Shown: positions 41,343-51,743 of the stretch, one piece after another
Numbering within the stretch: position 1 is the first letter of the stretch
Layout of the letters: each line of letters starts with the position of its first letter
NCBI GenBank assembly: GCA_018806915.1
Contig: JAGKQI010000078.1
Location: forward strand, 1,488,001 to 1,552,000
Reading direction: 5' to 3'
Length of the DNA stretch: 64,000 nucleotides
DNA from: Phytophthora colocasiae
Lineage: Eukaryota > Oomycota > Peronosporomycetes > Peronosporales > Peronosporaceae
Program-made: the position numbers and the translations under genes
Notes under the pieces: generated by a model
The model's input: the letters and a program-made list of their open reading frames with translations, nothing else
The model's database searches: none
Told to the model about the DNA's origin: nothing

Positions 41343-42411
41343 CTTATCCGGTCCACCGTACTATCGCCATTTCTAAAAAGTGGGCATAGCGGAAAAAGTT
41401 TTTAGAGTTAGCAAGCATGGCGCACACCATTAGAAAGCTGAAGACGCAAGGTATGTGCCCCCGGACTTCCTGCTGAAACGGAGCCTTCGTTTGAATGGTA
41501 GAATAACTTTGTCTTTTGTCTTGCAACATGGAGACTCCGAAATGATATACACTTTCGTAATTCGGTCAATTTTTAGCGATAATCAATCGCACTTTTACAC
41601 GAGCGGTAGGAGCTAATTGACTCCGTCCTGGCAAACCGATATTGTCTGTAAACGCTTCAATGGGCTAAAAATTGATCGCGCGCCAGCGAGGTTTTATTGC
41701 AGCATGGCACCTAGTTACCAAGCCAGCGGAATAAAATACGCCAATCATCGCGAAGTGAAGAATAAGACGGCGATTTATTTTTTTGAACCCTCAAATTAGA
41801 CTGTAAGCTGTGATTGGCATAAGTGACGGTAGCCATTAGCAACTATGCTGTCTGCAACTGGCAACGCAATCGGTGACGTTCCGTTGCGCATGTGGAACTT
41901 CTGCACGCGTGGTAGGCTGTAGTCATTGCCCCCCTTGCACCCAATGACCAAACCTAGTACTTTTTGTAATGTCAAAAAGCACTTATCTAAAGTATGGTAG
42001 CTTACCTTAGCAAATGAGGCCTTCACGGCAGCAATTAGGCCGCCTGCGGCAGCTGCGGCAATACTGCCACGTGGGAGGCAGCCACCAACCGATCGCTGCG
42101 CAAGATATAGCGCTACGGCCACCTTGACGTGTGGGGTAAGGTCGGTCTGGTTTCGACGGCGAGGCATGCTGGCGTTGTTTGTGAAGTCCAGGGTGAAAGG
42201 AATAGTGAATTGAGTTTAGTGTTGGCGGCAACGCCGACAGCAGTGGTTGGCGACAGTGAAAGCGCGCGAAAAGTTATGCATGTCAAAGCTTCAGATTAGG
42301 CGCCAAACAAAAACAGCAAGACAAGTTATTTTTTACCAATCAAATACTGCTAACAATTTTGTGTGGCTCACCAAAAAACCTAATGGGCGATAGTACGGTG
42401 GACCGGAGAAG
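41343..42411 (-). mobile_element. Deletion derivative of a Tc1/mariner element, 1069 bp
   Basis: Terminal inverted repeats of 26 bp with one mismatch (left CTTATCCGGTCCACCGTACT, right arm ending GACCGGAGAAG), flanked by TA (41341-41342 and 42412-42413). The minus-strand frame 42167-41796 encodes the start of a transposase (MPRRRNQTDLTPHVKVAVAL, then an Ala-rich helix) that loses resemblance after about 60 residues, so the catalytic part is deleted. Lies between a small secreted gene and an RXLR gene. Confidence 0.85.
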
Positions 42412-42527
42412 TACGCTTTCAGGATTCATCCTGGTACAGTATCATTTCGCTGAATAACGACAGACGTAAAGCACAGCGATGCCTGTGAATATTACCCAGC
42501 TACTTCCAATCGATTGTTGAGGTTTAA

Positions 42528-42971
42528 CTACGAAAGTTTACCTGTTTTCAGAAACTCAGTGTACTTCGTTGCGATTGCCTTGAACTCGTCTCCATCGAGA
42601 CCCCACAGCTTCAGATGAACGAGAACGGACTCTACCTGCATCCTATCAGTCTTCCAACTGGGAAAGCGCTCTGCTCGAAACGAAGGACTTTTCGCTAGCT
42701 TGGTGTAGAATTCGACGGCCTCGGCTTTCTTGGCCGCCTCTGCAATCTGCTCCGCAGTCTTTGGAGTGAAGAGATCCAAGATCAACGATATTGGAGATAC
42801 TCGTTCTTCCCCCTTAGTTTCTTCTTCGTCAATTTTCTCGACACGCAAACTTCGTTTCTCGTCGTGGTGCTTTTCCGTAGTCGATAGTTCTCCATTAGCA
42901 GAGATTCCGTTGGCAGCAGTGAATAGGTAAAATGCCGATAGTGCAACCAGTACGGTGGAGTGGAGCTGCAT
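42528..42971 (-). CDS. Secreted RXLR-EER effector candidate
   Basis: 147 residues. Signal peptide about 1-22 (VLVALSAFYLFTAANG). RSLR at 40-43, acidic linker, EER at 55-57: canonical layout. The effector domain (about 60-147) begins FTPKTAEQIAEAAKK and ends ATKYTEFLKTGKLS, with a W-containing helix (HLKLWGLDGDEFKAI) and a Y near the end that suggest one WY-like unit, which is inference. Intronless. A broken paralogue lies 2.4 kb to the left in inverted orientation. A mariner-type remnant ends 116 bp downstream. Confidence 0.9.
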   Translation of the reverse strand: MQLHSTVLVALSAFYLFTAANGISANGELSTTEKHHDEKRSLRVEKIDEEETKGEERVSPISLILDLFTPKTAEQIAEAAKKAEAVEFYTKLAKSPSFRAERFPSWKTDRMQVESVLVHLKLWGLDGDEFKAIATKYTEFLKTGKLS

Positions 42972-42991
42972 CTTGAAAGATGTCTGAGCAC

Positions 42992-43014
42992 GAGAAATCT
43001 AATCGGTGAATGGA
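42992..43014 (-). promoter_or_regulatory. Oomycete Inr+FPR core promoter of the RXLR gene
   Basis: On the minus strand TCCATTCACCGATTAGATTTC lies about 35 bp before the ATG: Inr CCATTC and a GATTTC box. Confidence 0.45.
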
Positions 43015-43039
43015 GATAAAAATCCCTTAAAGTATAACG

Positions 43040-43474
43040 AGGGAAATGTTGTTATCCATTCGCAGCTGGCGAAGTGCATGTAGCACAGGATTTGAAGTGC
43101 CCTTTTTTATCAACATTATTCAGAAGGGTTATATACGACTAAGCTTAACATTAACCCTTTCACTTGCCCGGAATGTCATTATCATCTACCTCTTTATAGT
43201 GCCCATGCGATCTTATTTTTAGATCGTACTTAACATGACCAGCTAAATCCGATCTCCCCTTTGCTATAAAAAGCCGTTTTGGCCCAGACGCGAAGCTTCC
43301 ATCTAAGCTTAGCCGTGCTGTGCCTTGTCGTTCGGTTTCCTTCACTCCCGCTTCGCTCTTGAGCCCCTCAGTGAGCTCATTCGACGCGCCTCCGTCTCCT
43401 GCTACCAGTGGTGGCTTTCCCTTCTTCTAATTCCCTCTAGACGACCTGATATTAGCGTTTAAAGGACATTAACC
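43040..43474. other. Intergenic, V-ATPase promoter region
   Basis: No gene seen. CT-rich stretches (CCTTCACTCCCGCTTCGCTC near 43339 and CCCTTCTTCTAATTCCCTC near 43418) are compatible with a promoter and 5' UTR. Confidence 0.4.
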
Positions 43475-45656
43475 ATGAAGTGGCTCCGTTCGGCCGAAAT
43501 GGAGTATATCTCCCTCATTGTGAACGAAGACGCAGCTCATGACTGCGTGCAGAAACTGGGCGACTTGGGTGTGCTGGAATTCACGGACTTAAACCCAGAG
43601 CTGACGCCGTTCCAGCGCCGTTACGTAAATTACGTCAAGCGCTGCGACGAGATGGAGCGTAAATTACGCTACTTCGAGGTGGAGTTGGCCAAGTTCAGCA
43701 TCTCGCCCAAGCCCGCAGGCTCCATCGACCAGTTCCTGGCTGGCTCAGCGGACATTCGTTACGGTTCACAGGACACGGCGGCTCGAGCTCTGGATACTTT
43801 GGAGCGACTGCTGGAGGACAAGGAACAGGAGCTACTGCAGCTCAACTCGATGCACGAGAAGCTCACGAGGGAGTACAATGAACGCAAAGAGTTGCAGGAA
43901 ATTATCTCTCGTGCGGGAGAGTTTTTCGAGATCGAGAGTAAGTTATTCCGTTTTTTTTGTAGTTATAGTTTGTTTTTACTTAATTTATGTGTTATTTATT
44001 AGTTCCGGAGGTTCAAGCGCGTCGAAACTCAAGAACGTCTTCGAGATCGGGTGGATACAGCTTCGTGGACTCGTCTCCAGGCCTGGGAGCTGGAGAGGAA
44101 GCTACGTCACTTCGTTTCCGTAATGTGACGGGAGTTGTGCCTGCTGATGAACGTCTTAAGTTCGAGAGGATGATCTTCCGAACTACGCGCGGCAACTGCT
44201 TCACGCGGTTCTCTCCTATTGAGGAGCCGCTCGTTGACCCAACCAATGGCCAACCCGTGACCAAGCACGCCTTCGTCATCTTTTTCCAGTCCACTTTCAT
44301 CGAGAACAAGCTACGGAAGATCTGTGACGCCTTCCACGCGAGACTGTACTCGCTGCCATCGATGGACGACCGTGCTGCTATTGCTCACTTGATCCAGAGC
44401 AACGCTGGAGAGCTGAACCAGAGCAGCCACATCCTGCGTCGTAACCGTGAGAGCTGTGTGTTGCTGTGCCGTGATTTGGCGGAGACGCTTGAGTCCTGGA
44501 AGTGGTCGGTACTCCAGGAGAAGGCGACGTACCACGCGCTCAACATGTTCCGTGCTGATGTTAGTGGCATGCTGCGTGCTGAAGGCTGGGTCATCAAGGA
44601 GGCTCTGTCCAGTGTTCGTCGTGCTGTTACACGTGCACACACAGCAGCCGACGACAAGTCGATGCCTTCGCTCGTGGATATCGTGGCTAAACCGTGGCCT
44701 GTTCCTCCTACCTACTTCGAGACAAACAAGTTCACGGATGCCTTCCAGGCGTTCGTGGAGACGTACGGTTGCCCTCGGTACCGGGAGGTAAACCCTTCGG
44801 TGTTCACGGCAGTGACCTTCCCGTTCCTGTTCGGTGTCATGTACGGTGATATCGGTCACGGCCTTTGCGTGTTGCTCTTCGGACTGTATCTGATCCTGAC
44901 GGAGCGTAAACTCGAGCAGCCAGGAAGCATGGGCGAGATGACAGCGTCGATCTACGGTGGACGCTACATGTTGTTCATGATGGGTGCCTTCGCCATGTAT
45001 GCTGGTGTCATTTACAACGATTTCTTCTCGCTGCCGCTGAATCTGTTCGGCTCCAAGTTCGCGTACCCGGACTGCCTGGAGTCTCACGATCGAGAGGCTA
45101 AGTGTGTGGCAGAGTACATGATCGACGGCAAGATGACATACGTCAATGCTACAGATGTATCGGCCGGTGACAACGTATACGCTGTTGGGCTGGATCCGAT
45201 CTGGAAGACGTCGTCGAACGAGCTGCTGTTCTTCAACTCGTTCAAGATGAAGATCTCTGTGATCTTTGGCATTGTCCAGATGACGTTCGGTATCCTCCTG
45301 AAGGGCTGGAACAACCTGTACTTCCGCGATTACTCGACGTTCTTCTTTGAGTTTGTGCCACAGATCGTGTTCGCCGTCTCGCTCTTCTGCTACATGATCG
45401 TGTTGATCGTCATGAAATGGAGCATTGATTGGACCGAGCGCATGAAGCACGAGGTGTGCCCATACAACTACGCTGGTGAACACACTGGCTGCCGTCCTCC
45501 TTCGCTTGTGAACACGCTGATTAAGAGCATCCCCACCGGTCACGGTAAAAACGACACGGTAAAAAGATGTTTACCGTTAATCTTTCGTGTTTCCGTTTTG
45601 TTTTTACCGTATCCGTCTTGCTTCCCCACCGGGAACAGCAAAAATCGTGTAGCCCA

Positions 45657-46988
45657 ATGGACGCTCCCACCGCAGTGGATGCACAAGCGATTGTTAAACG
45701 ACTCCTCGAGAAACACGCAGAGTGTGACGAAGATGAAAGGGAAGACCTACTCGTCCTCCGAGCAGCAGCCGACATCGTCACCGCAGCGCAACGTGCGCCC
45801 AAAGAGCGCAAACGAGGAGGATCGCTGCCTGGAAAGCAACCCAATATTGATCGTGACCATGCCGCTGGCCATGTTCGTCTCATGGCCGACTACTTCACGC
45901 CGATTCCAATCTACCCAGCGCACAAGTTTCGTCGACGCTTTCGGATGTCCCGCCGCGTGTTTGACCGTCTCTTGTACGGCGCTGTCGCCCGCGATCGGTA
46001 CTTCGTGCAGAAGCCTGATGCGACTGGCAAGATGGGGCTATCGCCCTACCAGAAAGTGACAGCGGCACTTCGAATGTACTGCTACGGTGTAGCGGCCGAC
46101 TCTGTCGACGAGTACGTGCGTATCGGGGAGTCCACTGCCCAAGAGAGTGCCAACCGGCTGTGCAAGGTCATCATCGAGGAGTTTGGTGACGAGTATTTGC
46201 GCCAGCCAACAGAAGCCGACATTGCAAAGCACACACGAATCAACTCACGTCGAGGATTTCCTGGCATGTTCGGCTCACTTGACTGCACCCACTGGATGTG
46301 GAAGAACTGCCCCACGGCGTGGCGGGGCATGTTTCAAGATCGCAGTGGAACTGCGTCCATCGTAATGGAGGCGGTGGCCACGAGCAACCTGTGGATATGG
46401 CACTCATATATCGGGACGGCCGGATCCAACAACGACATTAATATTGTGGATCGATCGCCACTCATCGTGAATTGGCTTCAAGGCCATGCACCAGCGCACC
46501 AGTTTACTGTCAACGACCACGAGTACGAGACGTGCTACTTGCTGTGCGATGGGATCTACCCTCGGTGGAGCGTGTTTGTGAAGACTATCGCAAACCCATT
46601 GACAGAGAAAGAAAAGTGGTACGCGAAGAAGCAAGAAGCGATAAGAAAGGATGTTGAGCGCTGTTTCGGGGTGCTTCAAGGCCGCTTTGCTATCCTCACC
46701 ACGCCAGCCCGATCATGGAGTCATCAGCGGCTCTGCGAAACATGGAAGGCCCTGGTCATTCTTCACAACATGATCGTCGAGGATGAAGAGCTCTTCGATG
46801 AGGATCCGGATCGTGGATTTGATCCAGTTGTCGTCGCATCGGCGGCGAGAGAGCCCATGGAATTCGACCGCTTGCTGATGGAGATGGCTCGAATGCGGGA
46901 CGTCACCGCCCACACGGCTCTGCAAAACGATCTGGTGGAACATCTATGGCAAACAAAGCAGCAGCACGAAGACTTTTTGAACGTCTAG
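45657..46988 (+). CDS. PIF/Harbinger DDE transposase
   Basis: 443 residues, intact, starting MDAPTAVDAQAIVKR; an in-frame ATG 30 codons upstream reads through terminal DNA and is less likely. Plant-transposon-protein type nuclease: helical N-terminus with FRRRFRMSRRVFDRLLYGAV, then the catalytic triad in GSLDCTHWMWKNCP (Asp near 209), TAGSNNDINIVDRS (Asp near 260) and VERCFGVLQGRFAIL (Glu near 334). The LLHNMIVEDE-type tail follows. It cuts at the TIRs together with its Myb-like partner, encoded in the same element on the other strand. No intron. Stop at 46988, 85 bp from the stop of the partner. Confidence 0.93.
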   Translation: MDAPTAVDAQAIVKRLLEKHAECDEDEREDLLVLRAAADIVTAAQRAPKERKRGGSLPGKQPNIDRDHAAGHVRLMADYFTPIPIYPAHKFRRRFRMSRRVFDRLLYGAVARDRYFVQKPDATGKMGLSPYQKVTAALRMYCYGVAADSVDEYVRIGESTAQESANRLCKVIIEEFGDEYLRQPTEADIAKHTRINSRRGFPGMFGSLDCTHWMWKNCPTAWRGMFQDRSGTASIVMEAVATSNLWIWHSYIGTAGSNNDINIVDRSPLIVNWLQGHAPAHQFTVNDHEYETCYLLCDGIYPRWSVFVKTIANPLTEKEKWYAKKQEAIRKDVERCFGVLQGRFAILTTPARSWSHQRLCETWKALVILHNMIVEDEELFDEDPDRGFDPVVVASAAREPMEFDRLLMEMARMRDVTAHTALQNDLVEHLWQTKQQHEDFLNV

Positions 46989-47072
46989 AACGTAATTGAA
47001 TAGATAGGCTCGACGCAAAATCAACGCGTACATGAATCTCCCACTTGAGCACTCAGTCCTCCTCCACATTTA

Positions 47073-47897
47073 CTACGACGCAGGTGTCGGTTGGGTGATG
47101 GCTGGACAACTTCGATCGTCTCCGTCCTCGTTCTCCGAGACTTGAGCATCTGCGGCTTCCGTTTCCATCTGACGTAGGACCATGGCACGGCGCATTTTGA
47201 AGAAGCGCTGCGCGGTCGGGTCAAGATTCCCCAACGGAATGGTGAACAGTGCCATGTTGTTGGCATCCTCCATGAGCTTGACGCGCTTGGCACTTGCGCG
47301 TGCGGTCTGCAACGTTGCCGACGCGATGCGCTTGTAGGTAGTCTCCATGATCGCAGCGTTCTTCGCCTCCTCCTTGGCAGCCTTGTTGCCAGTGGGTCGT
47401 TGAGCTGGTGCCGCGGATGGTGCTTGGATCGAGGCACTCTGGCAGGCGTCTCCATCGGCCGACGGCTTCGGATCACGAAACGTCTGCCACTTTGGCTCCG
47501 TCTCGAGAATACGCCAACAGTGGAGCAGTTTGAACGCTGGCTTGGACTTCTTCTTTGATCCGGCGTTCTCCTTGTCGCTGTCTTCGACCATCGTTGCGTA
47601 CACTTGCATGCCTCGCTTGATCTCATCGTCTTCATTTTCTCCAGAACGATGAAGAGCACGCACAGTTGCCATCGCACCCACAAACTTGGAGCATTCGGCG
47701 CTGATGACGCGCCACTTTGTCTCCAAAGAACGAAGCGATCGCTTGCTTCCGCCTTTGTGGTTGTTGAAGTGCTTCTCGACGCGCTCCCAAAACGTGCCAC
47801 TCTTTTGCCCGGTCCCCGTCACAGCGTCCGTGCCGATCGCGATGTATGACCGGCAGAGCTGGATCTCCTCGGCTGTATCGAAGTTAGAACCACGCAT
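47073..47897 (-). CDS. Harbinger Myb/SANT-like DNA-binding protein
   Basis: About 274 residues from MRGSNFDTAEE. The N-terminal trihelix/Myb-like region (FDTAEEIQLCRSYIAIGTDA, then FWERVEKHFNNHK and SLETKWRVISAECSKFVGAM) matches the partner proteins of PIF/Harbinger elements that recruit the transposase to subterminal sites and bring it into the nucleus. A K/A/E-rich coiled region with NKAAKEEAKNAAIME follows, resembling the NAM-associated C-terminus, then a tail rich in acidic residues. Intact frame. Confidence 0.85.
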   Translation of the reverse strand: MRGSNFDTAEEIQLCRSYIAIGTDAVTGTGQKSGTFWERVEKHFNNHKGGSKRSLRSLETKWRVISAECSKFVGAMATVRALHRSGENEDDEIKRGMQVYATMVEDSDKENAGSKKKSKPAFKLLHCWRILETEPKWQTFRDPKPSADGDACQSASIQAPSAAPAQRPTGNKAAKEEAKNAAIMETTYKRIASATLQTARASAKRVKLMEDANNMALFTIPLGNLDPTAQRFFKMRRAMVLRQMETEAADAQVSENEDGDDRSCPAITQPTPAS

Positions 47898-49234
47898 TCT
47901 CACTACAGAAGACGGTGATCAGTATACAAACATAACAGCGCGCGCGCAGACTTCTCACCTACCTCTTTCTTGACGTCGTTGTCGCTGTCGAAGTGATGGG
48001 CCTTCGTCACGCTCGTCGCCGCCGGCGAAGTTTCCCTTTCAGCTTCTTTGTGATGTTCCTCTTGCAAAATGGACTGATCCAAATCTGATAAAACGCTGAT
48101 AATATTCTGATTCTCGGGATGCCGGAGTGGGTTCTGCGGAACTGCAAAACGGTCGAGTTTGCCGTGATTTTGGAAATTTGCCGGACGGAATTTGCCGTTC
48201 TGCCGTTTGCCGTGGCCCGGTGGGGAAGATAAATTGCAGCGGTAAAAATATTTTCCCGGTAAACCGTTTACCGGGATGTTTTGCCGTGACCGGTGGGGAT
48301 GCTCTAACATCGCATTGGCACCTGGCAACGTCGTTGACCCGCTATATGAAGGCCAGCTTGAGACCCAACAGACGCTCTTGATGATGGCGTTCGTGTCTGT
48401 GCCAGCGATGCTCCTGGTCAAGCCAATTTACCTGAAGATCCAGAACGACCGCACGGCACCGCCTGTGAGCCACCACGTTGACTTCGACGACGAGGCTGAG
48501 GAGCGTTTGGTGTCGCACCACCACGGCAGCTCAAGCGGCGGTCACGGCGGTCACGGTGAGGAGTTTGAGTTTGGCGAAGTGGTGATCCACCAGGGCATTG
48601 AAACCATCGAGTTCGTGCTGGGAATGGTCTCGAACACGGCTTCGTACCTGCGTCTGTGGGCCTTGAGTCTGGCTCACTCGGAACTGGCCACTGTGTTCTG
48701 GGAGAAGACGATGCTGTCTACCATCAACAGCGACTCGTTCATCGCCATCTTCATCGGCTTTGCAGTGTTCGCAGCGACGACATTCGGTGTTATTCTGGCC
48801 ATGGATGTGCTAGAGTGTTTCCTGCACGCGCTGCGTCTTCACTGGGTGGAGTTCCAGAACAAGTTCTACAAGGCTGACGGCCACAAGTTCCACCCGTTCT
48901 CGTTCAAGCAGACGATCAAGGACTCGCAGCTGCACTAGACAGCAAGCAAGCCAATTGGAAAAGCAAGATCCGACCTGAAAAAAAAACTTTAACCATCGAC
49001 ACGAAGATGGTTGACGAAGATAAAAAAGAGAACCTGGAGTTGAAAGAGCAGATCAAATACAGGAAAAGGAGGCGGTAGGAACAGATCTGCAGTGCATACG
49101 GAAGCGTGTCTTCCCCTTAACAATAGGACTTGCTGGCTTTTGATTCTCGTGTTGTCTTCGCCCACAGAGTGATCTCATTCAGAAGATCACTTCAACCTTA
49201 CTTGGAAACTTTCGCCGCCTTCTTTTCCATTTCA

Positions 49235-49667
49235 CTACAACATAGCAGTAGACCTAGTCAATTCTTCAGCATCATCTTTTGACTGCAAAGAGACCCACAT
49301 TTGCTGGTATTGTTTGCGCAGATTACTACTGGCGCTCAGGTCTTGCACGCGTTCAAGAGCTTTTGTGTCCGCATAAAGGTATCCAGCACTCCCGCCAATC
49401 AGGACGCCACCAACCATAGCGAGGACTTGCACACGCTTTGGAAATGGTCCTAGAACTGAGCAAAACAGCACAAAAGTGAGCAGCAATAGCAGAATGACAC
49501 ATTTTGGGCTACCTACTGGTGATAGCACCGGTCACTGCAGCTCCCAAAAGACCGCCAACGCCTGAGCAATACTCGAGATCTTTCTTTCTTCGGTCAAACC
49601 AGACCTTTTCCTCAAGTGTCAGGCGCTGCGGAGCTCGTGGGGCGACGTTGTCGGGCGTGGAGCTCAT
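49235..49667 (-). CDS. Small two-TM membrane protein (OCIA-domain-like)
   Basis: About 123 residues from two exons: 49667-49517 and 49455-49235, spliced GTAGGT to GCTCAG in phase 1. Two glycine-rich hydrophobic helices (CSGVGGLLGAAVTGAITILG and VQVLAMVGGVLIGGSAGYLYA) follow an RRKKDLEYC segment; a charged C-terminal helix ends the protein. The layout (basic helix, two GxxxG helices) resembles OCIA-domain proteins of mitochondria and endosomes, which I infer with low certainty. Reading through the intron gives a false hydrophobic N-terminus. Gene lies 297 bp beyond the V-ATPase stop, tail-to-tail. Confidence 0.65.
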
Positions 49668-50201
49668 GGTCGAGGTATACTAATTGTGCGGATAGCACTG
49701 CTGGAATGTAAAGTTGCTGTGAAGTTGCACAAAAACATTATGTTGCATTTTCGGTGGTCGTATTTTTACTACAACTTTATATGTTCCACATTGTTTCAGC
49801 AACATAAGTTTCATCACTCTACATGGTATTAAGATGCAACTTGCACCACTCAGCATGCTTGTGCCGAGTGGTTCTACTGCAGCACATGGCGATGAGATGA
49901 ATATTTGAGCTTGCTGGCTAGTGGTGAGTCAACTCTGGCGCCATGACGTGCATCTTAGAGCGACTGGACCGATTCGAGTTTGCCTTGCACCAGTCGTTGT
50001 GTGTTCAGTGACGTCAACTCTGGTGCAGGTACAGTAGAGGTTGATGCTGGGCAACGTAGCGCCGGTGCAAACAAGACGCGCAAGTGGTCAACCGTTTCAG
50101 TAGTTGACGTCAAGTGGAGAGTTCTTGGCAATAGCGGAAGTTGCGGTTAACAGCAAAACTTAGAACAACAAAAGTGAATAAATTAAGTGGTTCAAGAAGA
50201 A
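49668..50201. other. Intergenic, no gene recognised
   Basis: No coding evidence. CAACTCTGG(C/T)G and a TGACGTCAA palindrome-containing stretch (near 50010) recur but explain nothing by themselves. Confidence 0.45.
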
Positions 50202-51278
50202 CTATACGCCTTTCGCGTCCTGCTCTCTGTTGACACTAGCGTGCATGGAAGTAAAGTGCTTCATGGTCGGTTGCTGGGTGAATCCGTAGCCTGGGTGGCG
50301 CTTCATCGCCAAGGACGACGTGGGCGTCTGAGGTGAACGCGGAATGCAAGCCGTAGGAGTCACTGTGAGTCCCGAGGATACAGTGTTGATCTGGCTCGGG
50401 TTGGTGGAATACACATCCATGAGGAAGTCCATGGACTCGTCAAAGTTGGGCACCGTCGGCTTGACTTCAACTTCGTTTCCTTCCCATGACGCAGGGTACG
50501 AGGCGTTCCCAATGAACGCGCTAGAGATCGTGGACGTACTCAGCTGACTGAACTCAGAACTCACCATAGCCAATGAAGCCGACATGGGGGTCGAGGCGTA
50601 CGTGGTGGTCGGGTGGTGTAGTGGGGAACCGTGCATTGGCATGGCTGGAAGCGAAGTAGCTCGGACCAGAGGGATGGTCGCCATGGGAGCACTCACCATG
50701 TGAGCCGTAGATTGAGTCAAGTAGCCCATGGCACCAGGGTGGGGTGCGTGTTGGTAGACACTGGCGTAGGGGGCGACGTGTTGCTGGTAGTTTACCATTC
50801 CCGGGGCCATGCCGACCGACATCGGAGGGGTTTGAAGGGTGCCGTTGCGGTTTCGGAGACCTCGCATACGGCGTGCGAGCTTCTCCCGGTACTTCTGAGC
50901 GTGTGTCTGCGTTTGACGCACCGTACGGGTCGCTACCATCTCGGCTATGGCCTTCCACGGGCCCTTAGGGAACGTTTCCATTGCCCGTAGAAAGCGCTCG
51001 TGCTCGGCCTTGGTCCACGTGCCTGAAGCCTTGACGACTTCTCCGTTGGCGTCAAGCTGCTGCTGCTCACGATCGAGGGACTCGGCAACGCGAACGGTGC
51101 CGTCCTTGACGATCAGTAGATCCTTACGGTCCAGTTCGATGATGGACGAAGTGGAGAGGCGAAGGTCATCGTAGTCGTCGGTTCCTGAGGTGTCGTTGTG
51201 CTCCGGTTTCTTCTCTTGAGCGCTGATCTTGTCGTCGTGGGCGCGCACTTGCTGCCTCTCAGCCATTCCGAAGGACAT
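50202..51278 (-). CDS. SHAQKYF-type single-MYB transcription factor
   Basis: 358 residues, intronless. One MYB repeat at about residues 86-135: GTWTKAEHERFLRAMETFPK, a W in PWKAIAEMVATRTVRQ and then TQTHAQKYREKLARR, the oomycete form of the SHAQKYF motif. A nuclear regulator binding I-box/TATCC-like sites is the family expectation. The N-terminus is acidic and Q-rich; the C-terminal 200 residues are P/S/T/M-rich with an acidic patch (FDESMDFLMDVYS, about 290) that may activate transcription. A second in-frame ATG lies five codons downstream (MAERQQ). Upstream DNA (51279-51740) carries no clear gene. Confidence 0.88.
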   Translation of the reverse strand: MSFGMAERQQVRAHDDKISAQEKKPEHNDTSGTDDYDDLRLSTSSIIELDRKDLLIVKDGTVRVAESLDREQQQLDANGEVVKASGTWTKAEHERFLRAMETFPKGPWKAIAEMVATRTVRQTQTHAQKYREKLARRMRGLRNRNGTLQTPPMSVGMAPGMVNYQQHVAPYASVYQHAPHPGAMGYLTQSTAHMVSAPMATIPLVRATSLPAMPMHGSPLHHPTTTYASTPMSASLAMVSSEFSQLSTSTISSAFIGNASYPASWEGNEVEVKPTVPNFDESMDFLMDVYSTNPSQINTVSSGLTVTPTACIPRSPQTPTSSLAMKRHPGYGFTQQPTMKHFTSMHASVNREQDAKGV

Positions 51279-51743
51279 GAAAGTTGGTTGTGGGTTTGCT
51301 AGTTAGTTATGTGGCGGAAGCTTGAGTGAGTGGACAGCTAAACGTGACTGACTCGTTGGGCGTCTGTCTGTCGTGTGCTGTGTTGAGACTTGGTGGTGGT
51401 AGATCGAAGGATCTGGTTCTACCGGCAGCTGAAAAGAGTCGAGCGGATCGGTTTGTGCTGGTAGTCGCGCGGGTCGACTGGCTGATTGTTTGGTTGCTGA
51501 GACTTTGTAAAACTGTAGAACGTCGTTGGCGCTCCAGTAGTCAAATTCGAGAATGAGCAGCTTGATGTGCGCTTCCCCTCTCCTACTTTTTGCGACCCCT
51601 CTGCTGTGTCTGGTTGCACCGGTGGCACAAACGCTAGACAGCCGTGATACTATCGTTGATAGCGCCGGGCCGGCTGGGCCTTCGTGCGTGACTGACATGG
51701 ACGCTCCGGCTGGCGCCTTTGCACTGCAAGGCAAGCAGGAAGT

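Larger units (their letters stand above)
45525..48304 (+). mobile_element. PIF/Harbinger DNA transposon, complete, 2780 bp
   Basis: Perfect 21-bp terminal inverted repeats: GAGCATCCCCACCGGTCACG + G at 45525-45545 and its inverse at 48284-48304. Flanked by the 3-bp duplication TAA (45522-45524 and 48305-48307), the TWA target typical of the superfamily. Encodes both expected proteins, convergent: a DDE transposase (+) and a Myb/SANT-like DNA-binding protein (-). Both frames are intact, so it may be autonomous and recent. Subterminal regions are dense in CGGTAAA/TTTACCG words. Confidence 0.95.
43475..48938 (+). pseudogene. V-type proton ATPase subunit a, interrupted by a transposon
   Basis: Membrane subunit a (Vph1/Stv1 family), which forms the proton half-channels of the V-ATPase. 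Exon 1 43475-43937, a 65-bp intron, then exon 2 from 44003. At 45524 the reading frame is cut by a 2780-bp PIF/Harbinger element and resumes at 48308, running to 48938. Skipping the insert and one TAA copy gives about 871 codons with no stop, and the join LVNTLI-N-IALAPGNVVD is the conserved family segment. The N-terminal start MKWLRSAEMEYISLIVNEDA, the GVMYGDIGHGL and MGAFAMYAGVIYNDFF helices and, after the insert, the conserved ETIEFVLGMVSNTASYLRLWALSLAHSEL-type region with the essential Arg are all present. As assembled the locus cannot make full-length protein, though the insertion may be heterozygous. Confidence 0.9.

Noticed and set aside
44311..45543. Long minus-strand frame (410 codons) opposite the V-ATPase gene
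   Set aside because: It is the antisense of a strongly conserved coding exon, with no family resemblance; a codon-bias shadow.
47021..47800. Arg/Ser-rich 259-codon minus-strand frame overlapping the Myb-like protein
   Set aside because: Shifted frame of the real Myb-like gene on the same strand.
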